This document shows positions 16,674 to 24,774 of a DNA stretch of 64,000 nucleotides, one piece after another; position 1 is the first letter of the stretch; each line of letters opens with the position of its first letter. The position numbers were made by a program, and so were the translations under genes. The notes under the pieces are model-generated. The model was not told the origin of the DNA. It worked only from the letters and a program-made list of their open reading frames with translations, and made no database searches. Location of the stretch: the IMG/VR virus record IMGVR_UViG_3300032251_000002, positions 33,609 through 97,608 of that record. One strand, given 5' to 3'. Source of the stretch: a virus.

Positions 16674-17231
16674 CTAATCGTCTTTGTTATCAAATAAGTC
16701 TACTTCATCACTACCACCATCATCAAATGTTTTCTTAGTCTCATCAGATGTGATAACGAAGTCATTCATATCTAGTTCAGTTTTACCTAAGATAGCTGAC
16801 ATAATGAAATGAACTTCTACATAAGTATTGTATTCTCTAACAACATCTGTAATCTTCATTTGCATATTATTAAAGTTTGCTCTACCACTCTCAATAGCAG
16901 CTTGTAAGTTAGTATAAACTTCAGTACCTAGTTGTGGATTATCTTCTTTAATCATTTGGAATAAAGGAGCAGAGTCTTCATAACGACCACCAATTAATCC
17001 AGTATATAATTCTTTATAATGTTCAGCTTGCTGCTCTGTTACTTGTGCCATTTCTTTAAATGTTTTCCACATAGCATCATAAGATGTTTGGTTGGCAACA
17101 TACTGTGCATCAATTTGATTTTCTAATTTAATCATAGTTGTTCTTGATGATAATACTGATGCTATTGAACCTACAATTAGTAACAGTACAATACCTAAAA
17201 TTGATAATCCGATAATAGTTCCTTTTTTCAT
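16674..17231 (-). CDS. LemA-family membrane-anchored protein
   Basis: 185 residues. One N-terminal membrane helix (IIGLSILGIVLLLIVGSIAS), then a long helical domain with KLENQIDAQYVANQTSYDAM, which fits the LemA pattern of a membrane anchor followed by a helical bundle. The C-terminal tail is acidic (DDGGSDEVDLFDNKDD). Length matches LemA (about 185). Function of LemA proteins is poorly known; they act at the cytoplasmic membrane. Confidence 0.65.
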   Translation of the reverse strand: MKKGTIIGLSILGIVLLLIVGSIASVLSSRTTMIKLENQIDAQYVANQTSYDAMWKTFKEMAQVTEQQAEHYKELYTGLIGGRYEDSAPLFQMIKEDNPQLGTEVYTNLQAAIESGRANFNNMQMKITDVVREYNTYVEVHFIMSAILGKTELDMNDFVITSDETKKTFDDGGSDEVDLFDNKDD

Positions 17232-17243
17232 TTTAAATCTCCT

Positions 17244-17534
17244 TTATTGGTTGGCTTGTTGGTCTAAAAGTATAGTTAATAAATCATTTCTACACTTTGT
17301 AGCTAACTTATCTAATGATAAGTCTTTTCTTATGAGCAAGTCTCCGACAAATTGCAATGTTGAGTTAAGTTCAGTCTTTAGACTTGGGTCACTTAAACGA
17401 ATTATAAAGTAAGGACTAAAGTTGTTGTGATTAACTTCAACTCTTAATGACTCACTACCATAATCCTTCCTAAGTACTTGTTTAATTAAATCAATTTTTT
17501 CTTTTAATTGATTTGTCTTGTATTCTTCTATCAT
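17244..17534 (-). CDS. Small paralog of the 17.2-19.4 kb family
   Basis: 96 residues with the order helix, strand pair, helix: KIDLIKQVLRKDYGSESLRV, then strands, then an amphipathic C-terminal helix ending LLTILLDQQ. The order resembles the neighbours at 17531-17914, 17907-18404 and 18877-19392. The start overlaps the stop of the gene upstream by four bases. Function unknown. Confidence 0.5.
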   Translation of the reverse strand: MIEEYKTNQLKEKIDLIKQVLRKDYGSESLRVEVNHNNFSPYFIIRLSDPSLKTELNSTLQFVGDLLIRKDLSLDKLATKCRNDLLTILLDQQANQ

Positions 17535-17914
17535 TTCAAAATCACTTCCATTAATTGTACTTTGATTTCTTGACGTATTTCAGCTTTAGTTTTATTTAAA
17601 GCATCATAAATTGAAACTCTACCTACTTTAACAAATGTAGGTTCATTCTTTGTTCGTAAACCATTATTCTTTTCTTGTCTACCATCTTTCCATTCACTAC
17701 CATAAAACCATTCTTCATACTCTTGCATTTCAATAGTACCTACTTGCATACTAATAACAGTCTTCTTTGTAGAATTATCATATGAGTGTGAAGGAAAATC
17801 TGCAGCCATACCATTCTCTTTCAACATAAATCTAATTACATTGATTCTTTTATGGACTTGACGTTGGTCTAATAAATATTTCTTTTTTCTTTTATTTATT
17901 TTTTTCTTACCCAT
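17531..17914 (-). CDS. Small paralog of the 17.2-19.4 kb family
   Basis: 127 residues: very basic start (KKKINKRKKKYLL), then RINVIRFMLKENGMAADF, a strand region (KTVISMQVGTIEMQEYEEW) and an amphipathic end (KAEIRQEIKVQLMEVILK). The helix-strand-helix layout matches the other family members. Overlaps both neighbours by a few bases, so all are translated together. Function unknown. Confidence 0.5.
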   Translation of the reverse strand: MGKKKINKRKKKYLLDQRQVHKRINVIRFMLKENGMAADFPSHSYDNSTKKTVISMQVGTIEMQEYEEWFYGSEWKDGRQEKNNGLRTKNEPTFVKVGRVSIYDALNKTKAEIRQEIKVQLMEVILK

Positions 17915-18404
17915 TATCTTCTACTCCTAACTCGTTGTCTAAAATTAAGTCAAATAATTTCATTTTACATAATTGTATGATATCATCTTTCTTAGAAAAT
18001 GATGCTCTAGTTAACTTAAATTCAGTTACTTTAGTCTCATCTTTTTTAAATGAAAATGAAGAATCTGGTGGATTTAAAAATGAAGCTGGTACACCCAATG
18101 CATTTGCCATTTGTTGATTGAAATTCTGTGTAAGTTTCTTAAAAGCTTCTTTACTATACACTCTTCCATTTCTATTAGGTTGGTTAGCAGGTTGAGACAT
18201 TACAGCAATACTATCAAGTACTACCATTTCAGGCTCTTTCTTTGGTTTTGGATATGCATAAAAAGTTATAGTATCATTATTAACTCTTGTAGAAGCACTT
18301 ACTCTAATATTATTCTCATTACAAAATTGCTTAACGATTTTAATCTTTTTAGCATAACATTTCTTATTAGAATTTGGTATACGTTTATTGTCTTTAGGAA
18401 ACAT
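17907..18404 (-). CDS. MFPK-family paralog with a protease-like motif
   Basis: 165 residues beginning MFPK, like the protein at 18877-19392. Order: basic helix (KKIKIVKQFCNENNIRVSAS), strands, a central segment MSQPANQPNRNGRVYSKEAF, then a C-terminal helix (CKMKLFDLILDNE). The central PNRNGRVYSKEA resembles PNRNKRIYP in the prohead protease at 539-1369, although the rest of the protease is absent. Function unknown; ATG behind GGAGG. Confidence 0.55.
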   Translation of the reverse strand: MFPKDNKRIPNSNKKCYAKKIKIVKQFCNENNIRVSASTRVNNDTITFYAYPKPKKEPEMVVLDSIAVMSQPANQPNRNGRVYSKEAFKKLTQNFNQQMANALGVPASFLNPPDSSFSFKKDETKVTEFKLTRASFSKKDDIIQLCKMKLFDLILDNELGVEDNG

Positions 18405-18412
18405 ATAACCTC

Positions 18413-18877
18413 CTATTCTTTTATTAAACCATACTTAATTAATAAATCCAATGACAATTGAGTTGCTTCAAATATCTCCATAGATTTCATTTCATTTAAA
18501 GAGAACCATCCTATCTCATCTACTTCTCCTTCAGCTGGAATAAGGTGACTTGAATCTTTAACTTGTACTGCAAAAGCATAATCATCATACTCACCATCAA
18601 AGTAGTTTCCAAGGAATGTACAAGCATATACTATAAGACCACACTCTTCAAGTACTTCTCTTATAATAGCTGCTCTAGGTGTTTCACCTACATCACATTT
18701 ACCACCCATTAATCCCCAACTACCAGCACCCTTTCTAGGTAAACCTTTAGAGTTTATTGCACTCCTTTTACCTAATAAATACTTTCCATTTCTTCTAATT
18801 ATTGCACATGTACCTATTTTTGTTTCTCCACCTTCATAGATAATTAAATCTTTACTTACATTTAATACTTGACTCAT
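18413..18877 (-). CDS. Nudix hydrolase
   Basis: 154 residues. A complete Nudix box is visible: GGKCDVGETPRAAI then REVLEECGL, matching GX5EX7REUXEEXGU. It hydrolyses a nucleoside diphosphate linked to another group; the substrate cannot be read from the sequence. Candidates include ADP-ribose, NADH, mutagenic NTPs or capped RNA ends. It interrupts the run of MFPK paralogs and overlaps the gene upstream by one base. Confidence 0.9.
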   Translation of the reverse strand: MSQVLNVSKDLIIYEGGETKIGTCAIIRRNGKYLLGKRSAINSKGLPRKGAGSWGLMGGKCDVGETPRAAIIREVLEECGLIVYACTFLGNYFDGEYDDYAFAVQVKDSSHLIPAEGEVDEIGWFSLNEMKSMEIFEATQLSLDLLIKYGLIKE

Positions 18878-19392
18878 TATATAACTCCTTCTATAGATAA
18901 CTCCATTATTCTAGATTTAAACATACTTAATATTTTCTTACGCTTTAACTCAGAAACATTCTGTATAACTATTTTATGTAGAACTTGTGATGTACTTCTA
19001 CCAAAGTTAAAAAGTTGCACATCATCTATAAAATCTCCATCAAAATCACCACCAGACAAACTTGCCCAATTTGGATATAATTTAGATACATCTGGCATAC
19101 TGAATTCATCAATTATAATAGTACCTAATTTACGACCATTAGACTTTTTATTCTCTTTTAAATTAAGTACAGTGCTATTTTTAGAGTACTTTAAACTGTT
19201 ACCACCAGGTATGAACTTAGGTTTAGTCTCTTTCTTCTTAAGTATTTTTACAACTATAGTATCTCCATCAATATTTATACTAGTAGTTACTCTCAACCCT
19301 TGAGACTTAGCAAACCCTTTCAGAGTACTGGCTTTATTCTTATATTCTTGCTCTTTACTACTAATCCTATTGTCAGTATTCTTTGGGAACAT
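18877..19392 (-). CDS. MFPK-family paralog
   Basis: 171 residues beginning MFPKNTDNRISSKEQEYKNK; the same layout as 17907-18404: basic helix ending GLRVTTS, strands INIDGDTIVVKILKKKE, an acidic/Gly middle (SGGDFDGDFIDD), and a C-terminal amphipathic helix (ILSMFKSRIMELSIEGV). ATG behind GGAGG. Function unknown. Confidence 0.55.
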   Translation of the reverse strand: MFPKNTDNRISSKEQEYKNKASTLKGFAKSQGLRVTTSINIDGDTIVVKILKKKETKPKFIPGGNSLKYSKNSTVLNLKENKKSNGRKLGTIIIDEFSMPDVSKLYPNWASLSGGDFDGDFIDDVQLFNFGRSTSQVLHKIVIQNVSELKRKKILSMFKSRIMELSIEGVI

Positions 19393-19403
19393 ACTAAACC
19401 TCC

Positions 19404-19748
19404 TTATTTAATTTCAAGTTTATGTTTTTCTTTAAATGTTTTAAATGTACTAGCTTTTTCATTGAACTGATGAATTTTAATAAGAGCCTTCTCAATTATT
19501 TCCACCATTCTAGATTCTTCATTAACTGATGTAGATTGAATGACTGTAATTTGAACGTGGTCTTTAGTTAACAACTCATAAAGATATTCATTCTTTCCAC
19601 CTCTTAGTGTTGTTTTAAATATTACTTCTTTAAAATAATAATCATTATTTTCATGAGTAAATTTAATAATCTTATCATTATGTCTAATTACATACCCTAG
19701 AAATGTTGATGTCATTATATCTACAATTTTTTTATTTAAGTTGAACAT
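19404..19748 (-). CDS. Unknown small protein
   Basis: 114 residues, ATG behind GAAAGGAAAGG. Strand-rich middle (NDYYFKEVIFKTTLRGG) and a helical, charged C-terminus (KASTFKTFKEKHKLEIK). It may be a distant relative of the MFPK family because KASTFKTFKEK echoes KASTLKGFAKS of the next gene, here at the other end of the protein. Function unknown. Confidence 0.5.
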   Translation of the reverse strand: MFNLNKKIVDIMTSTFLGYVIRHNDKIIKFTHENNDYYFKEVIFKTTLRGGKNEYLYELLTKDHVQITVIQSTSVNEESRMVEIIEKALIKIHQFNEKASTFKTFKEKHKLEIK

Positions 19749-19775
19749 ATACCTTTCCTTTCAAATTAAAATAGA

Positions 19776-19798
19776 GAAAGACTCAAAACGAGTCTTTC
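19776..19798 (-). terminator. Intrinsic terminator after RNAP beta C-half
   Basis: 9-bp stem GAAAGACTC / GAGTCTTTC with a short loop, ten bases past the stop of the minus-strand RNAP gene; TTTTAATTTGAAA follows on the minus strand. Confidence 0.7.
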
Positions 19799-19807
19799 CC
19801 ATATTTA

Positions 19808-21772
19808 TTATTCATCTACTACTTCCATACCTATAGTTTTCATATAAATATCAAATATCATTTTAGTTCTACTTGACTCTCCTGTCTGTGGTATCTTCTC
19901 AAGGTTAAAGATATCATCAGTAAGTAAATGTTTAATTACTTCCTGTCTATCTTCTTGATTGATTGAATACTGTGACATAAGTCTTATTACATTCTTAATA
20001 TCATTAGTTAAGAATAAGTTAGTTAATTCCATCTCACCAATTCTTACAGGTGTCTTTGTATACAGAGATTGATGTAACTTAAATCTTGTAGACTTAGATG
20101 GAATGTTCTTTAAGTTAACATAACTAGAACTTCTAGCTGAGAACTTAGATTTTGGTTCATGTTTCAATTTTAAGAAGTATAAATCTCCCATGATAAGAGG
20201 TTGAATAATCTTCTTTCCTCCTACAGACATAGAATATGGTTTAAACTGTGGATACTTCTTATATAGTTCCCCTAATTGGTCAAAGGTTATATTATTGAAG
20301 AAAGGTGATTGATGTATGAATATACCATCTTCAAATATATCTTCCCAGAATTCAACAGTTTCATCTTCATCTAATTCATTATAATAATCTACCATGAAAT
20401 CATGTTGAACTTCATTTGCAGAGTTAATATAATCGAAGAACAGTTCAGTCATCTCATCAATACTTTCTTCAGTATTAATATCCCATAACTTTTTACATTC
20501 TCTCTGAATATTGTCAGATAAGAAGTTAATTTCTTGCTCATACATTTGAGAAGGATTAAGTCTGTTAATAATACCTAATGGATTAAGAACAACATCTGCT
20601 CTTTCACCAAATTCATTAACTGGCATTTCATCATCTGGTAGAATTAAAGATACACATCCTTTATTACCATATCTACCTGTTAATTTACTACCAATTACTA
20701 ATGGTTGCTCATACAATACTTTGAATTTAATAATTAAGTTATCAAAGTCAGAACCTTCATACTTCCAGTTAACATCTTCACTAATAATTTCTTTTGCTCT
20801 AGTATAGATATAACCAGCATCATCAGAGTAGTTTCCACCTTCAATAATAGGTTCTAATACTCTAACTATTTCTTCATAGTATGCTGTATTTTCTTGGTGA
20901 TACTTTAGTATCTGTGAATGATACATGTGTTTTTCTAATCTCTCATTAGTTGTATTACAGAATATATCTATATCAACTATAGTTCCTTTTGAGTAGAAAG
21001 GTGTGTCTGTAGAATAATTTACTTTCATTAAATTCTGAACTGAACCATCATAAAGTATACTATCGTAGTTAATTCTTCTTCTTGAGGAAACTATTGAATT
21101 AACAATATCTTCTCCAATATCTGGGAAACATTTGTAATTATCTTTATCTCCATACAGATTACATAACATGTCATTTGTATTTAGAGTGATAACTACGTCA
21201 TCAACTGTAAATGAAGATAAACGGTCTCTAGCAGATTCTGAAACCACTATTGCATCCTCATAAGTCATATTTTTCCAAGGAAGATATACTGATTTAAGAT
21301 TAAGACCAAAACCAAAGTTTAAATCTTTATCATAAGCAGTACTTCTAAAGATGACATCTTCATCAGCAATTCCATCACCAACTTCTTTACCTTTTAAGCC
21401 ATCATTCTCTAAAGTGTAACCATATCTTTCAGTTACTCTCTCACATGGCTTTTCATAGACTACGTCTACTAGTCCATTCTCATCTTGAAGTACAAATAGT
21501 GAATTCATTGCATTCTTATTAATCTTAGCAATAATATTCCAATCTCTATCCGACTTTCTATAAGATGAACTATATTTTCCTACCATGTTTTCAAAATTAG
21601 TAAATACTCTAGCTCGTTGAGTATCCTTTAATACTAATGATTGAACTACATGAGAGTCAAACATATTGGTTCTACTGGAATCAGTTTTATCTACATTGGG
21701 AATTAAGACTTCTTCTGCAAGAAAATCATGTTTATTATCAAACTTTCCAATGTCTACCACCTTTGTTTCCAT
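19808..21772 (-). CDS. Phage RNA polymerase beta subunit, C-terminal half
   Basis: 654 residues. It starts where the N-half stops: SSRTNMFDSHVVQSLVL (33-48) aligns with beta DDANRALMGSNMQRQAVPL. Then GFGLNLKSVYLPWKNMTYED (154-173) matches beta NVLVAFMPWRGYNFED, and the catalytic-core block GSKLTGRYGNKG (361-372) with VVLNPLGIINRLNPSQ matches beta GDKMAGRHGNKG and the DIVLNPLGVPSRMN motif. Near the end, RIGEMELTNL matches GEMEVWAL. This is a complete beta C-half with its own start, ribosome site (AAGGAGGG) and promoter element. It should pair with 3493-4959 in a phage polymerase. Confidence 0.9.
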   Translation of the reverse strand: METKVVDIGKFDNKHDFLAEEVLIPNVDKTDSSRTNMFDSHVVQSLVLKDTQRARVFTNFENMVGKYSSSYRKSDRDWNIIAKINKNAMNSLFVLQDENGLVDVVYEKPCERVTERYGYTLENDGLKGKEVGDGIADEDVIFRSTAYDKDLNFGFGLNLKSVYLPWKNMTYEDAIVVSESARDRLSSFTVDDVVITLNTNDMLCNLYGDKDNYKCFPDIGEDIVNSIVSSRRRINYDSILYDGSVQNLMKVNYSTDTPFYSKGTIVDIDIFCNTTNERLEKHMYHSQILKYHQENTAYYEEIVRVLEPIIEGGNYSDDAGYIYTRAKEIISEDVNWKYEGSDFDNLIIKFKVLYEQPLVIGSKLTGRYGNKGCVSLILPDDEMPVNEFGERADVVLNPLGIINRLNPSQMYEQEINFLSDNIQRECKKLWDINTEESIDEMTELFFDYINSANEVQHDFMVDYYNELDEDETVEFWEDIFEDGIFIHQSPFFNNITFDQLGELYKKYPQFKPYSMSVGGKKIIQPLIMGDLYFLKLKHEPKSKFSARSSSYVNLKNIPSKSTRFKLHQSLYTKTPVRIGEMELTNLFLTNDIKNVIRLMSQYSINQEDRQEVIKHLLTDDIFNLEKIPQTGESSRTKMIFDIYMKTIGMEVVDE

Positions 21773-21810
21773 ACATTGCCCTCCTTATTTTGTATAAATT
21801 TTTGTCATAG

Positions 21811-21825
21811 CTATAATATATACTT
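21811..21825 (-). promoter_or_regulatory. Recurring AT-rich promoter element
   Basis: Minus strand reads AAGTATATATTATAG, about 40 bases before the RNAP beta C-half start. Confidence 0.55.
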
Positions 21826-21838
21826 ATAAAATGAACTA

Positions 21839-21865
21839 GCTGAAAGGAGATAGTCTCCCTTCAGC
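21839..21865 (-). terminator. Intrinsic terminator after recA-like gene
   Basis: Imperfect stem GCTGAAAGGAGA / TCTCCCTTCAGC with a small loop ten bases past the RecA stop; it sits back to back with the promoter element at 21811-21825. Confidence 0.7.
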
Positions 21866-21874
21866 CAATTTAAA

Positions 21875-23149
21875 TTATTCTACTTCAACCCAATCTTCAC
21901 CATCTTTGTAAACTTGAGTGTAATCACCATCTTCTTCATACCAGAAGTCTCCATCACCATCTCTGTAAACATTGTTCTCAGAGTCAATAAGTTTTAATTC
22001 ACCATCATCACTTTCTGGTAGCTCATTAAGATACTTCTTGTATAATTCTGCAACATCTTTATCAAATGCTTTTCTAAATTCTGGTACAGTATTGTACTTC
22101 TCTACAACTAACTTTTGAGAGAACTTAACTGTAGGAAGTGAATGTAAGTAATAACTTCTACCTGCACCACCAATAAGCTTAGCATCTTTAAGATTTACAT
22201 AGTTAGTAAGAATATTATTGATACCATTCTTTTGTTCAAATACCATTTTGAAAGTAAGACCAGCAGCATTACTTCTAGACTTAACTAAGATACCTGTCAT
22301 ATAGAAACCTTTAACACCAAATTCTTTATCTTCTTCAAGTTTAGAACTTGCTTCTAACTTAACAAGTGTATTTGATAAGTAAGTAACTGCTTTACCACCA
22401 GGGATAGAGTCATCTTGCTTAAGGTAGTTTACTTGAGCTTTTGTCTTAGCGAAACCAATTTCAATCTTCTTAGTTAAATGATTAACTAACATAAGAATGA
22501 TATTACCATCTTCCATTGGAGACATAACTCTTTTAAATACGTTTGTATTAACTTTTGCAATAGCTGCAGCACCCATAGAACCCTTCATTTCTTCAGAGTC
22601 TTCAATATCCTTTGGTGCAATTAATGCAACAGAGTCTACTAAGAAAATTGTAGGTGGTAATGCATAAATGATATTACCATCTTCATCAGTAGCACCAGTG
22701 TCTACTTTTAAAGCTTCATAATTCTCTTGCTTAATCTTTGCAATTGCCTTAACACCATCAAATAGTGATTCAGCATAGATGTTTTTTGTTAAATGAATGT
22801 ACTTGTTCTTAAACTTTTCTTTACTCCATCCAGTTAAAGCCATAACTCTTTCTGGTGAAGTCGCTCTCTCAAAGTCATAATGGAAAATAGTTGATTCATC
22901 AAATTGGTCTGCAATAGCACATGCTTGTTGAATAAGTTTAGTAGTTTTACCTACACCTGATTCTGCAATTGCCATGTATGCTTTACCTGCAGGTAAACCT
23001 AGTGAAATACCACCATCAGCATCATGTTTACCATTAATGTAATCGAAGATATCAATTCCTGTTCTGTAATAAGGTGTATATTCACACTCACTACCAAAGT
23101 CTTCCTTCTTCATTGCTTCTCTAAATTGACCCATTAAAATATTAGACAT
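21875..23149 (-). CDS. RecA/UvsX-like recombinase
   Basis: About 424 residues. Walker A is AESGVGKTT (residue 63 onward), Walker B is TIFLVDSVALI, and the loop regions EMKGSMGAAAIA and ILMLVNHLTKKI follow as in RecA/UvsX proteins; IPGGKAVTYLSNTLVKLE is also typical. Family role: strand exchange and recombination-dependent replication or repair. The C-terminal tail is very acidic (DGDGDFWYEEDGDYTQ), as in many RecA proteins, where it tunes DNA binding. The ATG at 23149 is preferred over the upstream in-frame ATG because AAGGAGG lies 8 bases before it. Confidence 0.88.
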   Translation of the reverse strand: MSNILMGQFREAMKKEDFGSECEYTPYYRTGIDIFDYINGKHDADGGISLGLPAGKAYMAIAESGVGKTTKLIQQACAIADQFDESTIFHYDFERATSPERVMALTGWSKEKFKNKYIHLTKNIYAESLFDGVKAIAKIKQENYEALKVDTGATDEDGNIIYALPPTIFLVDSVALIAPKDIEDSEEMKGSMGAAAIAKVNTNVFKRVMSPMEDGNIILMLVNHLTKKIEIGFAKTKAQVNYLKQDDSIPGGKAVTYLSNTLVKLEASSKLEEDKEFGVKGFYMTGILVKSRSNAAGLTFKMVFEQKNGINNILTNYVNLKDAKLIGGAGRSYYLHSLPTVKFSQKLVVEKYNTVPEFRKAFDKDVAELYKKYLNELPESDDGELKLIDSENNVYRDGDGDFWYEEDGDYTQVYKDGEDWVEVE

Positions 23150-23366
23150 ATTATAATTCCTCCTTAGTTTATATGCTTTCATCTAATTACATGTTACATT
23201 AAAATTTAAAATAAAAAAAAATCTTATTCCATCAACGTAAAAGTAAAAATTAAAGAATTGTTTAATCGTATTTTAAACAATTAAATAGTGGTTGGTACTT
23301 TTAGCTTTTTTTATCTTATTGGCAATTAGTATGTCTTAAGTGTTACCTCCGTTTTATATAATAATG

Positions 23367-23398
23367 CACCCTAATTCCTTGTTGGCGGAATTAGGGTG
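23367..23398 (-). terminator. Strong stem-loop after a 39-codon gene
   Basis: 12-bp perfect stem CACCCTAATTCC / GGAATTAGGGTG with an 8-base loop. It follows the stop of the small gene at 23415-23534 on the minus strand. The T-tract is weak on both strands, so an RNA-stability role is also possible. Confidence 0.6.
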
Positions 23399-23414
23399 TG
23401 TTATTTCGTTCTTG

Positions 23415-23534
23415 TTATTTTGCACCAAAGGCAGCCATAGTACCATCTTCAGTCATCATACTTTTTTCTAACTCTTCACGAGTAGGCTTTTTAACCTCTT
23501 CTTTTTTAACTTCTTTAACATTATCTTTCTTCAT
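23415..23534 (-). CDS. Very small Lys/Glu-rich protein
   Basis: 39 residues, too short for a usual ORF cutoff. It has ATG with GGAGAAT upstream, a charged repeat-like start (KEVKKEEVKKPTREELEK) and the end MAAFGAK. It sits 13 bases after the gene at 23548-23862 and directly before a strong stem-loop. Function unknown. Confidence 0.5.
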   Translation of the reverse strand: MKKDNVKEVKKEEVKKPTREELEKSMMTEDGTMAAFGAK

Positions 23535-23547
23535 AAGATTCTCCTTC

Positions 23548-23862
23548 CTATTTTGTTTTAAGATATGCACAATCTCTCATTAATCTACTAAAATATAGTG
23601 GGTCTTCATTTTCTAATTCAGTTATGGTAGATATTTTATCATCCACAACTCCCTCAACAATTCCAGTAATGTCATAATAAATACCCTCATATCTAACCAT
23701 AAAATGATTATCTATGTTATCATGAACTATTTCAGTAAATCTAAATATATTATGCAAGATTATTGCAAAGTGATAACAGTTGCCTTGAGTAAATAGTTTC
23801 TCAGTTTCTTCAACATTAAATCCTTTTTTAAAATTATTAACGAATATTATTATATCCTTCAT
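23548..23862 (-). CDS. Papain-fold-like small protein
   Basis: 104 residues. QGNCYHFAIILHNIF followed by DNHFMVRYEGIYYDITG has the Cys-helix, His and Asp spacing of NlpC/P60- or transglutaminase-like folds, so a small cysteine hydrolase is possible. No signal peptide. Overlaps the gene upstream by one base. A virion or lysis role is conceivable because the surrounding genes look like tail genes. Confidence 0.5.
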   Translation of the reverse strand: MKDIIIFVNNFKKGFNVEETEKLFTQGNCYHFAIILHNIFRFTEIVHDNIDNHFMVRYEGIYYDITGIVEGVVDDKISTITELENEDPLYFSRLMRDCAYLKTK

Positions 23863-24224
23863 TATAATTCCCTCAATCCAACTTTATTACCACTTACAAA
23901 CATTTGAAATGAAACTCCACTATACTCATCTACCATAACATTCTTAGTAGCATCAACATTATCAATTTGAGTTTGAAGATTACTAGTTGTTGATTGTAAA
24001 GTATCTATCGATGTTTGCTGATTTCCTTGAACTAGTAAAAGATTATTAATACTGGTCTGGAAACTACTTTGTGTAGATTTAAGAACATCTATATCTAATT
24101 GTTGAGCATCTTGAATTGATTTATTAGTGTTAATTAGAGCTCTGTTATCAATTGAGAAATCTACAGTTGTATTAAGGTCTAATTCAAGTTTGAGCAGACC
24201 CTTAACTTGTGACTTTTCTAACAT
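23862..24224 (-). CDS. Coiled-coil protein, probable virion component
   Basis: 120 residues. Most of it is a Ser/Thr/Gln/Asn-rich heptad-like region (QTSINNLLLVQGNQQTSID, then LQSTTSNLQTQIDNVD), typical of fibrous phage tail proteins, ending in a short globular segment (SGVSFQMFVSGNKVGLREL). ATG behind AGGAAGGGTG. Likely a tail fibre or whisker piece; exact role unknown. Confidence 0.55.
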   Translation of the reverse strand: MLEKSQVKGLLKLELDLNTTVDFSIDNRALINTNKSIQDAQQLDIDVLKSTQSSFQTSINNLLLVQGNQQTSIDTLQSTTSNLQTQIDNVDATKNVMVDEYSGVSFQMFVSGNKVGLREL

Positions 24225-24751
24225 TAAATCACCCTTCCTATTTTACGTTCATACTCCTTTCCAAATATTAAACATTTGTAAACTTGTACAAATCGTAATG
24301 GTTTTTCTTCATTGAACCAATCCCATCTAAATAGATTACCTAAATAAATAATTAATGGTGCAAAGATTATTGTCCATAACAGAATAAACGGTAATGAAAT
24401 TTGTCCCATTACATGCATTGGAATACTTAAATCACCTAGATTTAGGTACATTCCAGAATAATCCCATACATCTAACTTGAGCATTAAATTCACCACAATG
24501 CCTACAAAGAACTCTAGAACAGTAATTGTTATTGAAATTATGACTACTTCAGTTCTAACGGATAATTTAAATCCTTTAAACTCATCTAATAAATCACCTA
24601 TAACAAAACATATACCACCAGTTACAGCCATTGTCCAATGACTATCTCCATCATAAAGTATCTCCATTGCATAGTAAACGATACCACCTACTATGAATAA
24701 CATTAATGCTTTTAATAATTCTCTTATTAATTTATTCTTTACTTGTTTCAT
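24224..24751 (-). CDS. Multi-pass membrane protein, CmpB-like (PF06541-like)
   Basis: About 175 residues with four to five membrane segments. VLEFFVGIVVN, then LDVWDYSGMYLN, then MGQISLPFILLWTI resembles the WDYS and GQI...W motifs of the putative ABC-transporter type IV membrane family common in Bacillota. No ATPase partner is nearby. Placement among tail genes would allow a holin-like role, which is only a guess. The ATG at 24751 was chosen; the GTG four codons earlier touches the ribosome site GAAAGG. Confidence 0.55.
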   Translation of the reverse strand: MKQVKNKLIRELLKALMLFIVGGIVYYAMEILYDGDSHWTMAVTGGICFVIGDLLDEFKGFKLSVRTEVVIISITITVLEFFVGIVVNLMLKLDVWDYSGMYLNLGDLSIPMHVMGQISLPFILLWTIIFAPLIIYLGNLFRWDWFNEEKPLRFVQVYKCLIFGKEYERKIGRVI

Positions 24752-24774
24752 GTGTTGAACCACCTTTCAAAATT

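Noticed and set aside
3493-21772. RNAP beta halves as one gene broken by a frameshift or insertion
   Set aside because: The halves are about 15 kb apart, each with its own ribosome site and promoter element, and many intact genes lie between; split beta is known in jumbo phages.
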